DNA from: Paraglomus occultum
Lineage: Eukaryota > Glomeromycota > Glomeromycetes > Paraglomerales > Paraglomeraceae
Direction: 5' to 3'
Assembly (NCBI GenBank): GCA_910592205.1
Contig: CAJVPJ010000549.1
Location: 1-22,087, forward strand
DNA: 22,087 nt
Shown piece after piece: positions 1-10,301 of this stretch. A program made the translations under genes and the position numbers. Below the pieces are notes generated by a model. That model saw nothing but the letters and a program-made list of their open reading frames with translations, was not told the origin of the DNA and did no database searches. How positions within the stretch are numbered: position 1 is the first letter of the stretch; each line of letters opens with the position of its first letter.

Positions 1-3000
1 TGCCATGTATAATAGTAATAGATAATGAGCCAACGATTATTGTTACTCGGCGTTTTTCCATGAACTTCCAGGTTTCGGACTCATCGATCTATCTAAATCA
101 GGCGATCGTAAGGGGTTTGTAGGACTATGCTAACAACTTATAGTTGACTAACTATGATTGGTGAAGGGGAAAAGAGAGAAAAAAAAAGACCGCTGTATAA
201 TTACAATAACTGTAATGCGCAGTAAAGTAAAAATTTTTTATACAGAAACAAAATTTTTTGCTCATTGTGAATGAGCCACGAAATGTTCATTTGCACGTGA
301 TGGACTATTGCCATACAAATTCAGTTTTACTAATTTGGGTACTAGAAAAGGTGGCTGATTTCGTCATTTCCAAAGAAAAAGTTGGAACACTAAAATAATA
401 ATATGCTTGATGAAATAAAGCTTTTTTTTTCTCCATACGATTCTCTTTTTTTTTTTTCGCACGCCATGGCTTTATCGGCGATGACCCATGTTCATCTTTA
501 GATCGGCGGAATCATTAAGAATGGGTACTTTCCTTTGTTAGTCATTGTTCTTTCTCTCTCCCCCAACGTTTTAAAAAATAAAAAGCCCTTACTCTACTTA
601 AATTATTACTCGGGCTTTCCCCCGTCTAAGTCTGCTAATTTTGTCAACTGTCTGAGTTATTGATAATAGGATTGAAAATTGCATTGAACAATCTCGATGC
701 GAAAAAGGTTATTATTATTATTATACTGTATTATGTAATATGTGGTCAAAGCTATGTACCAATTGCGAAATGGCAACTTGTTGTTATTTTGGATGCTTGG
801 TATAATTAAACACATGAAATTTAACCATGATGTAACCACACGCAGTAATAATGAGCTTGTCATTCGTTGTACCCTTTTGCTTTATCGGGAACGCCATTAA
901 ATATACACATTATGTAGTAGATGGACTATCAGTATAAGCTGGGGAGCATTATTCTTTGTGTTATTCCGAGACTACATTGACAGCCAATAAACGTTTTGTA
1001 ACCAAAGCCATGGGCGTTGACGACTCATTCTAGCAAGAATTTCAAGCGGCACCTTTTCTAAGAACTATAAATAGATGCTACATATTCGGCACTAGCAATG
1101 AGATTATTTCTAATCTTAAAGCTACGTAATGCATTCCTGAGAATAAAAACTTTATATTAACTTTAAATATGCTCATTGTGATGAACCTAATAATAACTAT
1201 CTATATTATAAAGTATATTTGTAACCATGTTGTGCATACAGATTATTATCACTATATTTTATCTCTCAAAGCAAATTTGTTGACAACGACAATGACTACG
1301 CCGTTAAATTTCTTATGCCAAGGGTGAAAGAGAGAGGGAGAAAGGAATACGATGATGTTAAAAATATAATGATATTCGGGGGGGGTTGGGTTGGGTTGAT
1401 ATAGCTATCGGGGACGGAGTATGAATTGGTCTAACAGACATAAATTAAAGTTATTCATTTATTCTACACCTGCGTGAAACAGACCTTATGATGAATATAC
1501 GTCTCGTAAAGTATTCATTGGTTGAATAAAAATTTAACTTGCTTTATATTTTCGTTTGGTATTCAAATACGCGGAGGTTACGGAATTGTTGCTATTCGAC
1601 AATCGATAGTAAGTAGCTAGTAATATAATAATTGCAATATGGTACCATCATCGTAAGCATCAATGCAAGTGGACGTGTTGTCTTCACGTTATGCAAGAGT
1701 AAATTGTAGAGCAAAAGTTTATCATTTTCTAGACATGTCAACAGAATTAGCGCGGCCAAAACTGGCCTTAATAAGACTACTCTTGTCATTAATAGCAGCA
1801 TTTATTGTATGGAATGATAACTAATGTGTAAAACTTGCGCGTTTGTTAATTAAGCGTTTACAGTCGTAGATAAAAACAGCATTCCTTTAGAAAGAAAAAA
1901 TCTGCCCACACTCCAATCATATTTGGAAATGTAACATCCTTACTAAAGCATTTTACAGAAAATATTTATACCAAGAGCAACTTTGTAGTTTTATTCATTA
2001 TTATAAATGGCTTCATTGTAATGAAATTCCACAATACGTCAAGCCGTGGCGTTACAACCAATAATAAAAACTAAGATAAACAAAATTTATTCGTCAGCCA
2101 TTGACATTATTGGAACAAACTGAGATGCTTTCTTGAGGGAAATCTCATGATTTTAAGCTCATTACGATAATAAGAACAGTAAATCTTAATTTACAATAGA
2201 GTAGCCATGAATTAGGTTACTAATCAATTCGACTATTTTCGCCAGTACAATCGTTTTGGCGAGCTTCTATGTATTGAAAAAAAAGTCGAGACATAATACG
2301 TATATTAATTGTTTTGCAATTCACATTCGAAATCTTCAATAGAAATAGCTTGCCGTTTCTAAGATCGTAACCGAGGCACAATATAATATGCATGAATATT
2401 GTTACATCGCTACACGTATGGTAAAGTGTAAATGTGGTTGGCAAATTACAAGAGTTTTTTATAAGCGATTTGACTTAACAGTCTATGCAGAATATTCTCG
2501 AAAACATAATTAGCATAACCGGGCCGCCGAGTAAAAATAATCCATATTCTGGGTAACGTAAACATTATCTCTGATCTAATCGTAATAATAGTATTTCTCA
2601 CGTAGTGTCAAAAATATTATCTTTGACGTTGAGAACAGTACTTTACCATAGACTATAATATTTAAAAGAGTATTAGTTCTCATATAGCATAGCAATTACC
2701 TAACGATTTGTGCACTTTCTGGAACAATAGAATAATCTCAAGTTTATAGCCTTGACATGAGTAGTCGCCCGTTTATTCATATTCATTCAAAGTCTACAAG
2801 TAATGCTAAACTCGTATTCAAATTGCTTCTCAGGAAATGTGTTTTAACACACGTCTATCGTTCAACTGTATCGTGCCGTTTACATGTCTTCTTTCACCAT
2901 TCATTGAAACGAATGATACATGTATCAACATAGCATGACTTTTCTAATAAAGAACATAATAGAATAAATTATAACTAATAGATATGAGCTTTAAAACTGT

Positions 3001-3014
3001 CGAAAGGTTGATAA
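1..3014. other. Intergenic, no supportable gene
   Basis: I see no convincing gene in this stretch. Open frames are short (under 75 codons), lack family motifs or canonical splice junctions, and several begin with non-ATG codons. The sequence is AT-rich with A/T runs, a short ATT repeat near 709-722 and a G-rich tract near 1378-1395. A minus-strand frame at 1592-1801 starts with ATG and is leucine-rich, but nothing else supports it. Confidence 0.6.
1378..1395 (+). repeat. G-rich tract with G-quadruplex potential
   Basis: A run of eight G is followed by two TTGGG units. Splitting the long run gives four G-triplets with very short loops, which meets the usual G-quadruplex pattern. It lies in gene-free DNA. 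A telomere-related origin is not supported, because only two TTGGG units follow the run. Confidence 0.5.
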
Positions 3015-3172
3015 GGAATCCGTTCATTTCCCCGACAATCACTTCCCCAATAGTTCATTTCTCCGACTGTTACTTCCCCGACAATTATTATTATTTCCGA
3101 CAATTCCTGCTAAAATTATCTTAGTGCCGAAATATTTATTGGAAATAATTGTCGGGGAAATGAACCAGACCC
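3015..3172. mobile_element. Foldback miniature transposon with putative 8-bp target duplication
   Basis: Bases 3022-3039 (GTTCATTTCCCCGACAAT) are the exact reverse complement of 3148-3165, and weaker pairing continues on both sides. The interior repeats the core CCGACAAT in direct orientation at 3032, 3078 and 3097 and inverted at 3148, with a degenerate copy near 3062. The 8-mer GTTGATAA occurs at 3007-3014 and again at 3173-3180. If these are target-site duplications, the element is 158 bp and hAT-like in target length. There is no coding capacity. The outermost bases match only imperfectly, so the exact ends and the superfamily are uncertain. Confidence 0.6.
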
Positions 3173-3641
3173 GTTGATAAAGTCAATGATGGAAATTGTT
3201 ATTCAACGGTTAAATTACAATACCAATACTGTAATACATACATTTAATATCTATTTGATTGAAAGCTTTCAAACCATTACATTTTGGAGAAAATACATCA
3301 TTTATAATACATCGTTAAAATAAATATTGTGATAACAACACTATTATTGAGATAACAATACAACAGCTTTGTCTTTGCACCTTGATATAGATATTAATAT
3401 AGTCACAGCATCAGGATATGAAATTGAGTATAAAAAGGTATAATAATAACTATATTGAGTTCCTTTTGTAGAGTTACTTAAATTGCAATATGACTAATTA
3501 CAATGTGATTACATCAAGTACAAGGTGCCAACTGTAACTAATACATAATTCAGTTATACCCAATCATCAACAAACTTTTCCTAAATCCTCCTTTTTTCTT
3601 TCAGTATAGGACAAAGCATCTGAAAAAATAAACCGCTAATT
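3173..3641. other. Intergenic, 3' flank of the TPR/LRR gene
   Basis: AT-rich sequence downstream of the minus-strand TPR/LRR gene. I see no open frame or element of note, and no clear polyadenylation hexamer on the minus strand next to the stop. Confidence 0.5.
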
Positions 3642-6600
3642 TTAGAATCTAAGAACCAGAGTGGAATTTGATTCCAGAGCCTTTGCCAAAGCTGTTGCTC
3701 CTGTAGCTTCAATTTGATTATATATGAGATTCAATAAAGTTAGAGAGGAATTTGATTCTAGAGCCTTTGCCAAAGCTGTTGCTCCTGTATCTCCAATTTG
3801 ATTCCAACTGAGACCCAAAGAAGTTAGAGAGGTATTTAACTCTAGAGCCTTTGCCAAAGCTGTTGCTCCTGTAGCTCCAATGTGATTATTACTGAGAACT
3901 AAAGAAGTCAGAGAGGAATTTGATTCTAGAGTCTTTGCCAAAGCTGTTGCTCCGCTGGCTCCAATTTGATTTTTATGAAGATCCAATGAAGTCAGAGAGG
4001 TATTTGATTCTAGAGCCTGAGCCAAAGCTATTGCTTCTATATCTCCAATTTGATTCTGTGGAAGATTAAAAAAAGTCAAAGATGAATCTGATTTTAAAAA
4101 TTTTGCCAAAATGCTAGATCCATTATTTTTAATTTCATGTTCAATAAAGTTTAATAGTAAACATTGATTTTGATAATTTTGTACTTCTAGTTGATCAAAC
4201 AAGGATAATAACTGTTTGTAAAGAGTTCCATTTGGTTTGATGTTGAATAATTCACTAATATCATCTATTGCTTTATTATACTGATGATTATCAAAATAGA
4301 CAGCTGCTCTTATCTTCAGTGTATCTCTCTGTGGTTGAATTTCTAATAACTTGTTGAAATCATTTAATGCACTATCATACTGTTTGAGTCCATAATAAAT
4401 CTTTCCTCTTACTCTCAATGCAACCATATGATCTGGTTTGGCATTTAAAAATTTATCCAAATTACCCAATGTATTGCCATGTTGATTAACATGCCTAATA
4501 ATTCCCTTTTCCATTAAAATAAACATATCACTTGGACTCTTTCCCAGTGATTCATCAAGATCCTTTAATGCATTAGCATATTGCTCAAGCATGAGATAAG
4601 CATGCCCTCTTAGATGTTGTGCTATTTTCTCAGTTGGCTTGATTTGTAACACTTTATTGAAGTCTTCTAATGCATCTGCATACTGGCAACAATTAAAATA
4701 GGTAGCTCCCCTTGCAATCAGTGTGTTTACATCATTTAGTTCAATCTCTAATAGTTTAAGTTGATTGAAATCAGCCAATGCTAGCTCATACCAGGTAAGA
4801 ATGTAATAGACATTACCCCTGACTTCTAATGCAAGCGTATCATTTGCATCAATTTTTAATGATTGTTTAAGATCTTTAAGAGCTTGTTTGTACTCTGATT
4901 GTTGCATATAATATTTTCCACGCCAAGCCCATGCTCTGGAATTGTTGGGATTATTTTTTATGGCTTTGGTTATGTAATCATAACATTTTTGGTAGTTTAA
5001 AATTTCCATATATGCAACAGCAAGGTCAATTTGGATAGTTGCACTATTGGGATATTGAATAAGTGCCCTTTCAAGCCATAATATTGCATCATTATATCTT
5101 TTCTCATCAAGAGCTTTCTTGCCTTGCCTGTATGTAGGATGTAAACTTTTTGGTCTCTTCATCAACTGGAAGATGGTTTTCTTTGGTTTCATTTGAAGCA
5201 AATATAAAAACTTTGATTTCATAATAGAAGTCTCCTCAACATCATCATCATCATCATCATCTTGACTTGCCACAATAGCTGTAAAATCTTTTGTCTTGCC
5301 TTTTGTATTTGGTGTAATATGTCCAGCCCTGACAAATTTTTCATACAATGCTTTGTAAATTGGTGAGCTTGGTATTATCTCAGTATCTTCCAATTGAAAT
5401 TTTCTTCTACAATAAAAGCATTTCAACTCAAGACAGTTCATATTCATAAATTTCTCTAATGCCAAATAGCTGATTTTGTGTTTACATGGAAGTATTCTAA
5501 AATCATCTGTAACTTCCTGTGTAAATTGACAGGTAAGATGCTCAGCAACCATGTCTAAAATTAATGAATCATTTGGATCTGAATCAAGAAGTTTTTCAGG
5601 TGGCTGACTATGACCAGATTTACTTGCTTTTTGTTTAAATATTGGCCTTCCAATATTTGTTCTGTCAATTGTTTGATTAATGTAAGCATATTTTTCATCC
5701 ACATACTTTATCATGTCTTTGAGCCTTTTTTTATCTTGGCCCAAGGCTGAAAAGTGTTCAACATGTTGATCTAGATCAACATGCACAACAGAAAACATGA
5801 TTGAATCTTTTTCATGCAGAGTCACTAGAACTTCTATTGCTTTAAATTGAATGAATTCTATCTTCACAGTGTCCAGAGTTAGTTTTGCAAGATAATAACA
5901 ATGGGCCAAGGTGTTGGTATTTTTTGTAGATATTATCAGCCTTTGAGCAATATCCAGTACTCCAAACAATAATGAGTATGGAACTGATTCTGACATAATT
6001 TTTAAATTTGTATTATTTGTATTAGACTTATACCCATCTGACTTTGCTGAAATTGCTTTTTTCCACTCTTGGTCTCCAAATCTCCACAGATCCTTGATAA
6101 TCATCAATTCTCCTTTAGCAACCAAATTTCTATTAATTGGAGCAGCTGACCATTCAACAAATGCTTGGTAAATTGTGTATAAATACCCCCATTCCTTGTA
6201 CCAATGGCCTACAGAGAATTTGGATTGTAAAGCTTCCTGAATACGATTATAGATTGTAATAGTAGCTTTGTTATCAATTGGGGTTTCCATACTTGTCATA
6301 ACACCAGTCATTGTCATATCAGACAAAACTTCAACTAATGCAGCAAAAATAGCTTTTAGTTGGTTTATGATTTCAAGCCAAACAGTCTTGTCATTATCAT
6401 CATCCATCACATGAAGAGTGTTATAAAGCTGCATAAGTAAAAAATCATTGTTGTAATTTTGAACTTTAACACTTTCCTCCAAAGTAGCAGATAATACCCT
6501 TGGACTTTGTAAACCTTTTTCTATGGCTTTTGTATAATGTTGATGAATGTCATACAACTTTGTAAGATTTTTATGCAAGCTTTCAAGTAACTCTGTCTCC

Positions 6601-7181
6601 ATCTTAACAATTCGTCTGCCATATGTTTCTAAAGCCAATACATATGTCCTAAGATGCAGTTCCAATTCAATGTCAGCAGTTACCTCATAGTCCTTATATG
6701 TGACATAAATTCCAATTGTTTCCAAAACAGTTCTCAATTGTTTACCCTCTAACCTGTTACCAAATAATAGTAACAGATTTGATAATTTAATAAAATGACT
6801 GATCCTGTCATTACCATTACCATTGACAATTGATTCCAAAGTTGTAGATAGTTTCTCATTTAATTCAACTGTGCTCAGATGTGTTGTAAACATCTGTCCA
6901 TAGTCATCATCATCATCATCACTGTCACTTTCAAAGACTATGAGATCTTTCTCAATATCAAACACATCTTCAGTATCAGTCTCTGCATTATCAAGCTGCT
7001 TTCCTTTCCCTTTGTTTTTGGTACCTGAAGATGATTGTTGTCCAATCTCCTAGTTAAAGTGAGTTGTATTTTCATTGTAGACATGTAAGAGTTTGATTTA
7101 TTTCAATAATGCGGAAAAACCGAAAAAAAGCTTATTGAATGCCAAACTTACTCTGCTGTTTCCTGGCAAGTCGCAGTCCAT
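3642..7181 (-). CDS. RING-like, TPR and leucine-rich repeat protein
   Basis: Predicted 1145-aa protein from two exons: 7152-7181 and 3642-7049, joined across a 102-nt intron (GTAAGT donor, CTAG acceptor, phase 0). The start is chosen because the long frame has no ATG at its 5' end and is closed by a TAG lying inside the acceptor, while the upstream 30-nt exon supplies ATG in phase. Order of parts: an acidic N-terminal stretch, a helical region of unknown fold (about 60-470), and a degenerate RING/U-box-like motif at about 515-560 (C517, C532-x-H534, C549, C554-x2-C557). Then come an Asp run, about nine TPR units (648-950) and five 28-residue ribonuclease-inhibitor-type LRRs (about 998-1138) ending in a partial sixth. 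Such proteins are abundant in mycorrhizal fungi. A scaffold or ubiquitin-ligase role is inference only. Confidence 0.88.
3676..4095 (-). repeat. 84-bp tandem repeats encoding LRR units
   Basis: The block AGAGCCTTTGCCAAAGCTGT, or a close variant, starts at 3676, 3760, 3844, 3928 and 4012, an exact 84-bp period with no indels. Each unit encodes one 28-residue LRR containing SLTSL, a variable hexapeptide, NQIG and GATALAKALESN. DNA-level similarity is high and differences concentrate at the variable LRR positions. This suggests recent expansion or homogenisation. Confidence 0.9.
5241..5262 (-). repeat. ATC trinucleotide run coding for an Asp tract
   Basis: About seven ATC triplets in a row, read on the minus strand as GAT codons, give a run of aspartates between the RING-like and TPR regions of the TPR/LRR protein. 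A similar shorter run near 6906-6921 encodes the N-terminal Asp tract. Both are candidates for length variation between strains. Confidence 0.7.
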
Positions 7182-7348
7182 ACTAATCTTAATAGAAAAG
7201 GCTTTGGTTCTTCTTCTCAATATTAGTAACGGTATTTGCAATTCTTAGCGGTGATGTTAATATGCACAAGCGTTTGTTTGCCTTTGTGTGATGTGATACA
7301 GCTAGAGTTGGAATACCAATCATTACGAACTTACCGTTCAACTTACTA

Positions 7349-7562
7349 CACAGTGAGACTCGATAAGTCGGACGAAATCTCACCCCCTTTTTTTCATATT
7401 TAAATTTTTCTCGATAAGTCGGACGACATATATAAACTCTCGTTAAGCTGTAAGTCGGACAACCTCTGTATGGAAATTGTGCTACGATAAATTCTATTGG
7501 TCCCTCGATAACTCGGACAGCCATGCCCACCCGTCGTGTCCGACTAATCGAGTTTCACTGTG
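7349..7562. mobile_element. 214-bp TA-flanked MITE, pogo/Tigger-like ends
   Basis: The ends are inverted repeats of about 26 bp with two mismatches: left CACAGTGAGACTCGATAAGT at 7349, right ending TCGAGTTTCACTGTG at 7562. A TA dinucleotide lies directly outside each end (7347-7348 and 7563-7564), as expected for a Tc1/mariner/pogo target duplication. The interior repeats the subterminal motif AAGTCGGAC near 7364, 7421 and 7452, with a variant (AACTCGGAC) near 7510. It encodes nothing; the 113-codon minus frame across it is a by-product. It lies 167 bp upstream of the TPR/LRR start codon. Assignment to pogo/Tigger rests on the TA target and the CTCGATAAG-type end and is inferred. Confidence 0.8.
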
Positions 7563-7564
7563 TA

Positions 7565-9704
7565 TTACATGCATTATGCTTCATAGAGGCCCTTTCTCGA
7601 GATTGAAGTATGTGATTACTATCCGGAATAAATTTCTGTTGCAGTACAGCAAACAAGATGACATTTTATAACTGAAAGATAGATTGCAAAATTACGAATA
7701 CAAAAAAAATCATTGAGAATGTATGCTCAAATATATGGACGGTGAATTAAGGACTCCCTCTTCTACTGAAATGCGACATAGTCCTTATCCATAACAACAA
7801 CAAAAAGTGTGCAACTTATTACAAGTGGCTGTCGATATAAGAAAATGGCCTTATGTCAAAAAAATTTTATTTTTTTTTTTTCAGTTAAATCGGGACCAGC
7901 GAAAATTTTTAATAGGCTTATATTCAATAGAGTTACGTCAAGCTAGCAAGGTATCAATAATCATCGTCTACTGATCGCAATAACCGTTTAAATACTGACA
8001 ATAGTAACACCCCAATTCGTTGTTTGCACTTATCCAAACCCGGACACAAGCGTTCGATGTTTTATTATGTTTGTTCTTGATTCCATTACATAATTTTTTT
8101 ATATTGGATTATGTTTCCCGTTTCCAGATATCTATTGCATTGCAGGCTGGAGAATTTGCACGTTAATCAAAAAAGAGTTAAGGAACGGTTGATATAAAAA
8201 AAAAGGTATCTGGACCCTCCCCCCGCCAAAGCACATTCGAGTTCAGTTCTCGCAACGTTGTCTGTAAACTGAAAGCACAATATACAATCAGTTTCCACGA
8301 CCGTAGTGTTTGATTTCAACGCTTTTTCACCCATATCCGTGATCGTCTTCCTCCCTCTTTCCCTCTACATCAATTTCACTCTTCCATCATTCTCACCTCA
8401 TTATTATCGTGTTCATTACCATTTCAATTGTATATTGTATCATCGTCTTCACTGCTGACAAATATTGGGCTCTTTTCATCGCCAACGTTGATTCCAGACG
8501 GGAGGACTCAAATTTTCTTGCAAGTCTTCACGAAACGTCATTGCATCGTCTCCATGAATGGCGTACAACAGTATTCACTCGTCGTCTGCGTCTCTTCCAT
8601 CATTTCTATCGTTATGTAACGCACTCACAGGAATGATCCCAAAATAACCCTTTCAAGACATGCCCACCTGCCATGAGATAAAATACATTAGCTCCACGAA
8701 ATTTACTGAGCCCCCACTGGGCACGACCGAGTTCTGGGCTGTTGATAATAATGCTTTTTTTTCGCGGAAAGCATGTCATTGGTCAGTATGACGGTTCTCC
8801 TCAGACCCAAAGCACATACAGAGTCTCATACGCTTTGTCATCATATCCGAATGCAGCATACAATCTGAAAATTGGCTTGACCAGATCGATGCCAATGCTT
8901 GATTTTCGTCATCGTTGACCGATTGGAGATAACTATGAAAATTAGTCAATTCTTTCCGCATTGCGTGACAATTATTATCATATTCTGGTACTTTGCTAGT
9001 GGGAATTCAGTTATTTCTCGTACACATTGTCTGGTATTCTACCGAAAGCATACAAGGTCTAGATGAGAATTTTTCAAGGAGAGACCGGAAGACGATTTGT
9101 ATGATGACTTTACATTATCTGTTCGTCCTCCACTAAAAGCTTGGAGAGTGAATTTCAGCCATCTAGTGTCGTAGCGCGGGGCAAATGAAATTTGAATTGT
9201 TAAGAGATACGTGACCGTTGGTTGCTGATGTGAGCCTAGTGGAGCTGGTAAGCTATCGGTAGCACCATAGAAGGATAAGCAATAATGTAGATAGGAAAGT
9301 GGTTTCGGTTAATTCCATTACTTACACATCGTGCTATTAGAACTCTTTCCCAGGTACACTCCCAAGTGGTATTTGGAATATAACACTGCGACTATGTGAC
9401 GAATTCGAATTGCCATCATAGTGGTTAATGGCACGGTACCAGGCACGTAGAAGTCGCAACGATACGCATGTGTCATCTCATACATGCATACACGTGAATC
9501 GACACTGCTATAACAAAAATCTATAGTCTATAGTATATAACTCGATCTAGTCACACCTTCTCTCTGCCAATTTATAGCATGACATAGCTGTTTTATGGTC
9601 GCCTTGGTCTCTAATTACCATTTTTTAAAATTTCATGTGTGCTTATATATATAGACAGTAGTTCATTGTATGCCGTATGAGTTAATTTTCGATATAAGAA
9701 CATA
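7565..9704. other. Intergenic, unresolved open frames at 8.6-9.3 kb
   Basis: No gene is supportable here. A pyrimidine-rich stretch near 8340-8400 resembles a fungal promoter or leader, but no convincing plus-strand gene follows. A less AT-rich island at about 8480-9310 holds several open minus-strand frames. They are 8776-8961 (61 codons with ATG), a 56-codon ATG frame ending near 8616, and a start-less 89-codon frame at 9042-9308. None matches a family I recognise, and I could not join them into one phase-consistent spliced gene. Confidence 0.4.
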
Positions 9705-10297
9705 CACAGTGAAAAATCGATAAGTCGGATACTTGACACGTCGGACGAAACCTCTCAGTTTTTTAATATTTTAGTGAATTTTGATTATCATGCCCTTATA
9801 TGACAGGGGAATTGCGCCAAACATCATTTCGCCTATTTCATGTGATATCTCTATACTCGATGTGTTAATTTTCTCGATAAGTCATTATGTCATTGAAAAT
9901 TTTGCTGTTTGTTGATAATATAGAAAGACGTTTTTGTAATTTAAAAAAAAAGTCTACATTTCATTACGTCATTGACGACTTTGTTATTTTATTGATAATT
10001 GGAAAGACATTTTGTAATTAAACAAATGTTTATACCTCGTTATATCATTGATAATGATTTAGAAAGACGTTTTTGTAATGTATGGTACGTAATAAAATAT
10101 TCATTGACAATATCATTCTGCGATTATTTGTACTTCGAAATAATGCATTTATTTATTCTTAATAATATTCAGAAATGTATGAAAAGACTGATTTCCCATT
10201 CTCAATGAAGAAGCAAGATAATACGTTAAAGGAAATTGTGTTATGATGAATAAGTCGGACAGCTATGGCCACCCCGGACTTATTGAGTTTCGCTGTG
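9705..10297. mobile_element. About 593-bp non-autonomous transposon, same family as the 7349 element
   Basis: The left end (CACAGTGA at 9705, then CGATAAGTCGGA) and right end (TTGAGTTTCGCTGTG ending 10297) repeat the termini of the 214-bp element. The right ends also share the inner sequence CGGACAGC, ATG and CCACCC. A TA precedes the left end; on the right, TG lies between the end and the next TA, so the boundary is imperfect by 2 bp. The interior is AT-rich, has no transposase and contains three imperfect copies of a 76-79-bp unit. It is best seen as a diverged, longer deletion derivative of one transposon family. Confidence 0.72.
9883..10080. repeat. Three imperfect 76-79-bp tandem repeats
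   Basis: Copies begin at 9883, 9962 and 10038 with CATTATGTCATTG, CATTACGTCATTG and CGTTATATCATTG. Each also contains a GATAAT segment and GAAAGACGTTTTTGTAAT or a variant. They lie wholly inside the 593-bp transposon and probably account for much of its extra length. Confidence 0.75.
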
Positions 10298-10301
10298 TGT
10301 A

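Noticed and set aside
1592-1801. 69-codon leucine-rich minus-strand frame with an ATG
   Set aside because: A possible signal-peptide-like start, but there is no family motif, no splice continuation and no context; hydrophobic frames are common by chance in AT-rich DNA.
7189-7530. 113-codon minus-strand open frame
   Set aside because: It runs across the 214-bp miniature transposon and its repeated motifs; the repeats in the peptide come from the element.
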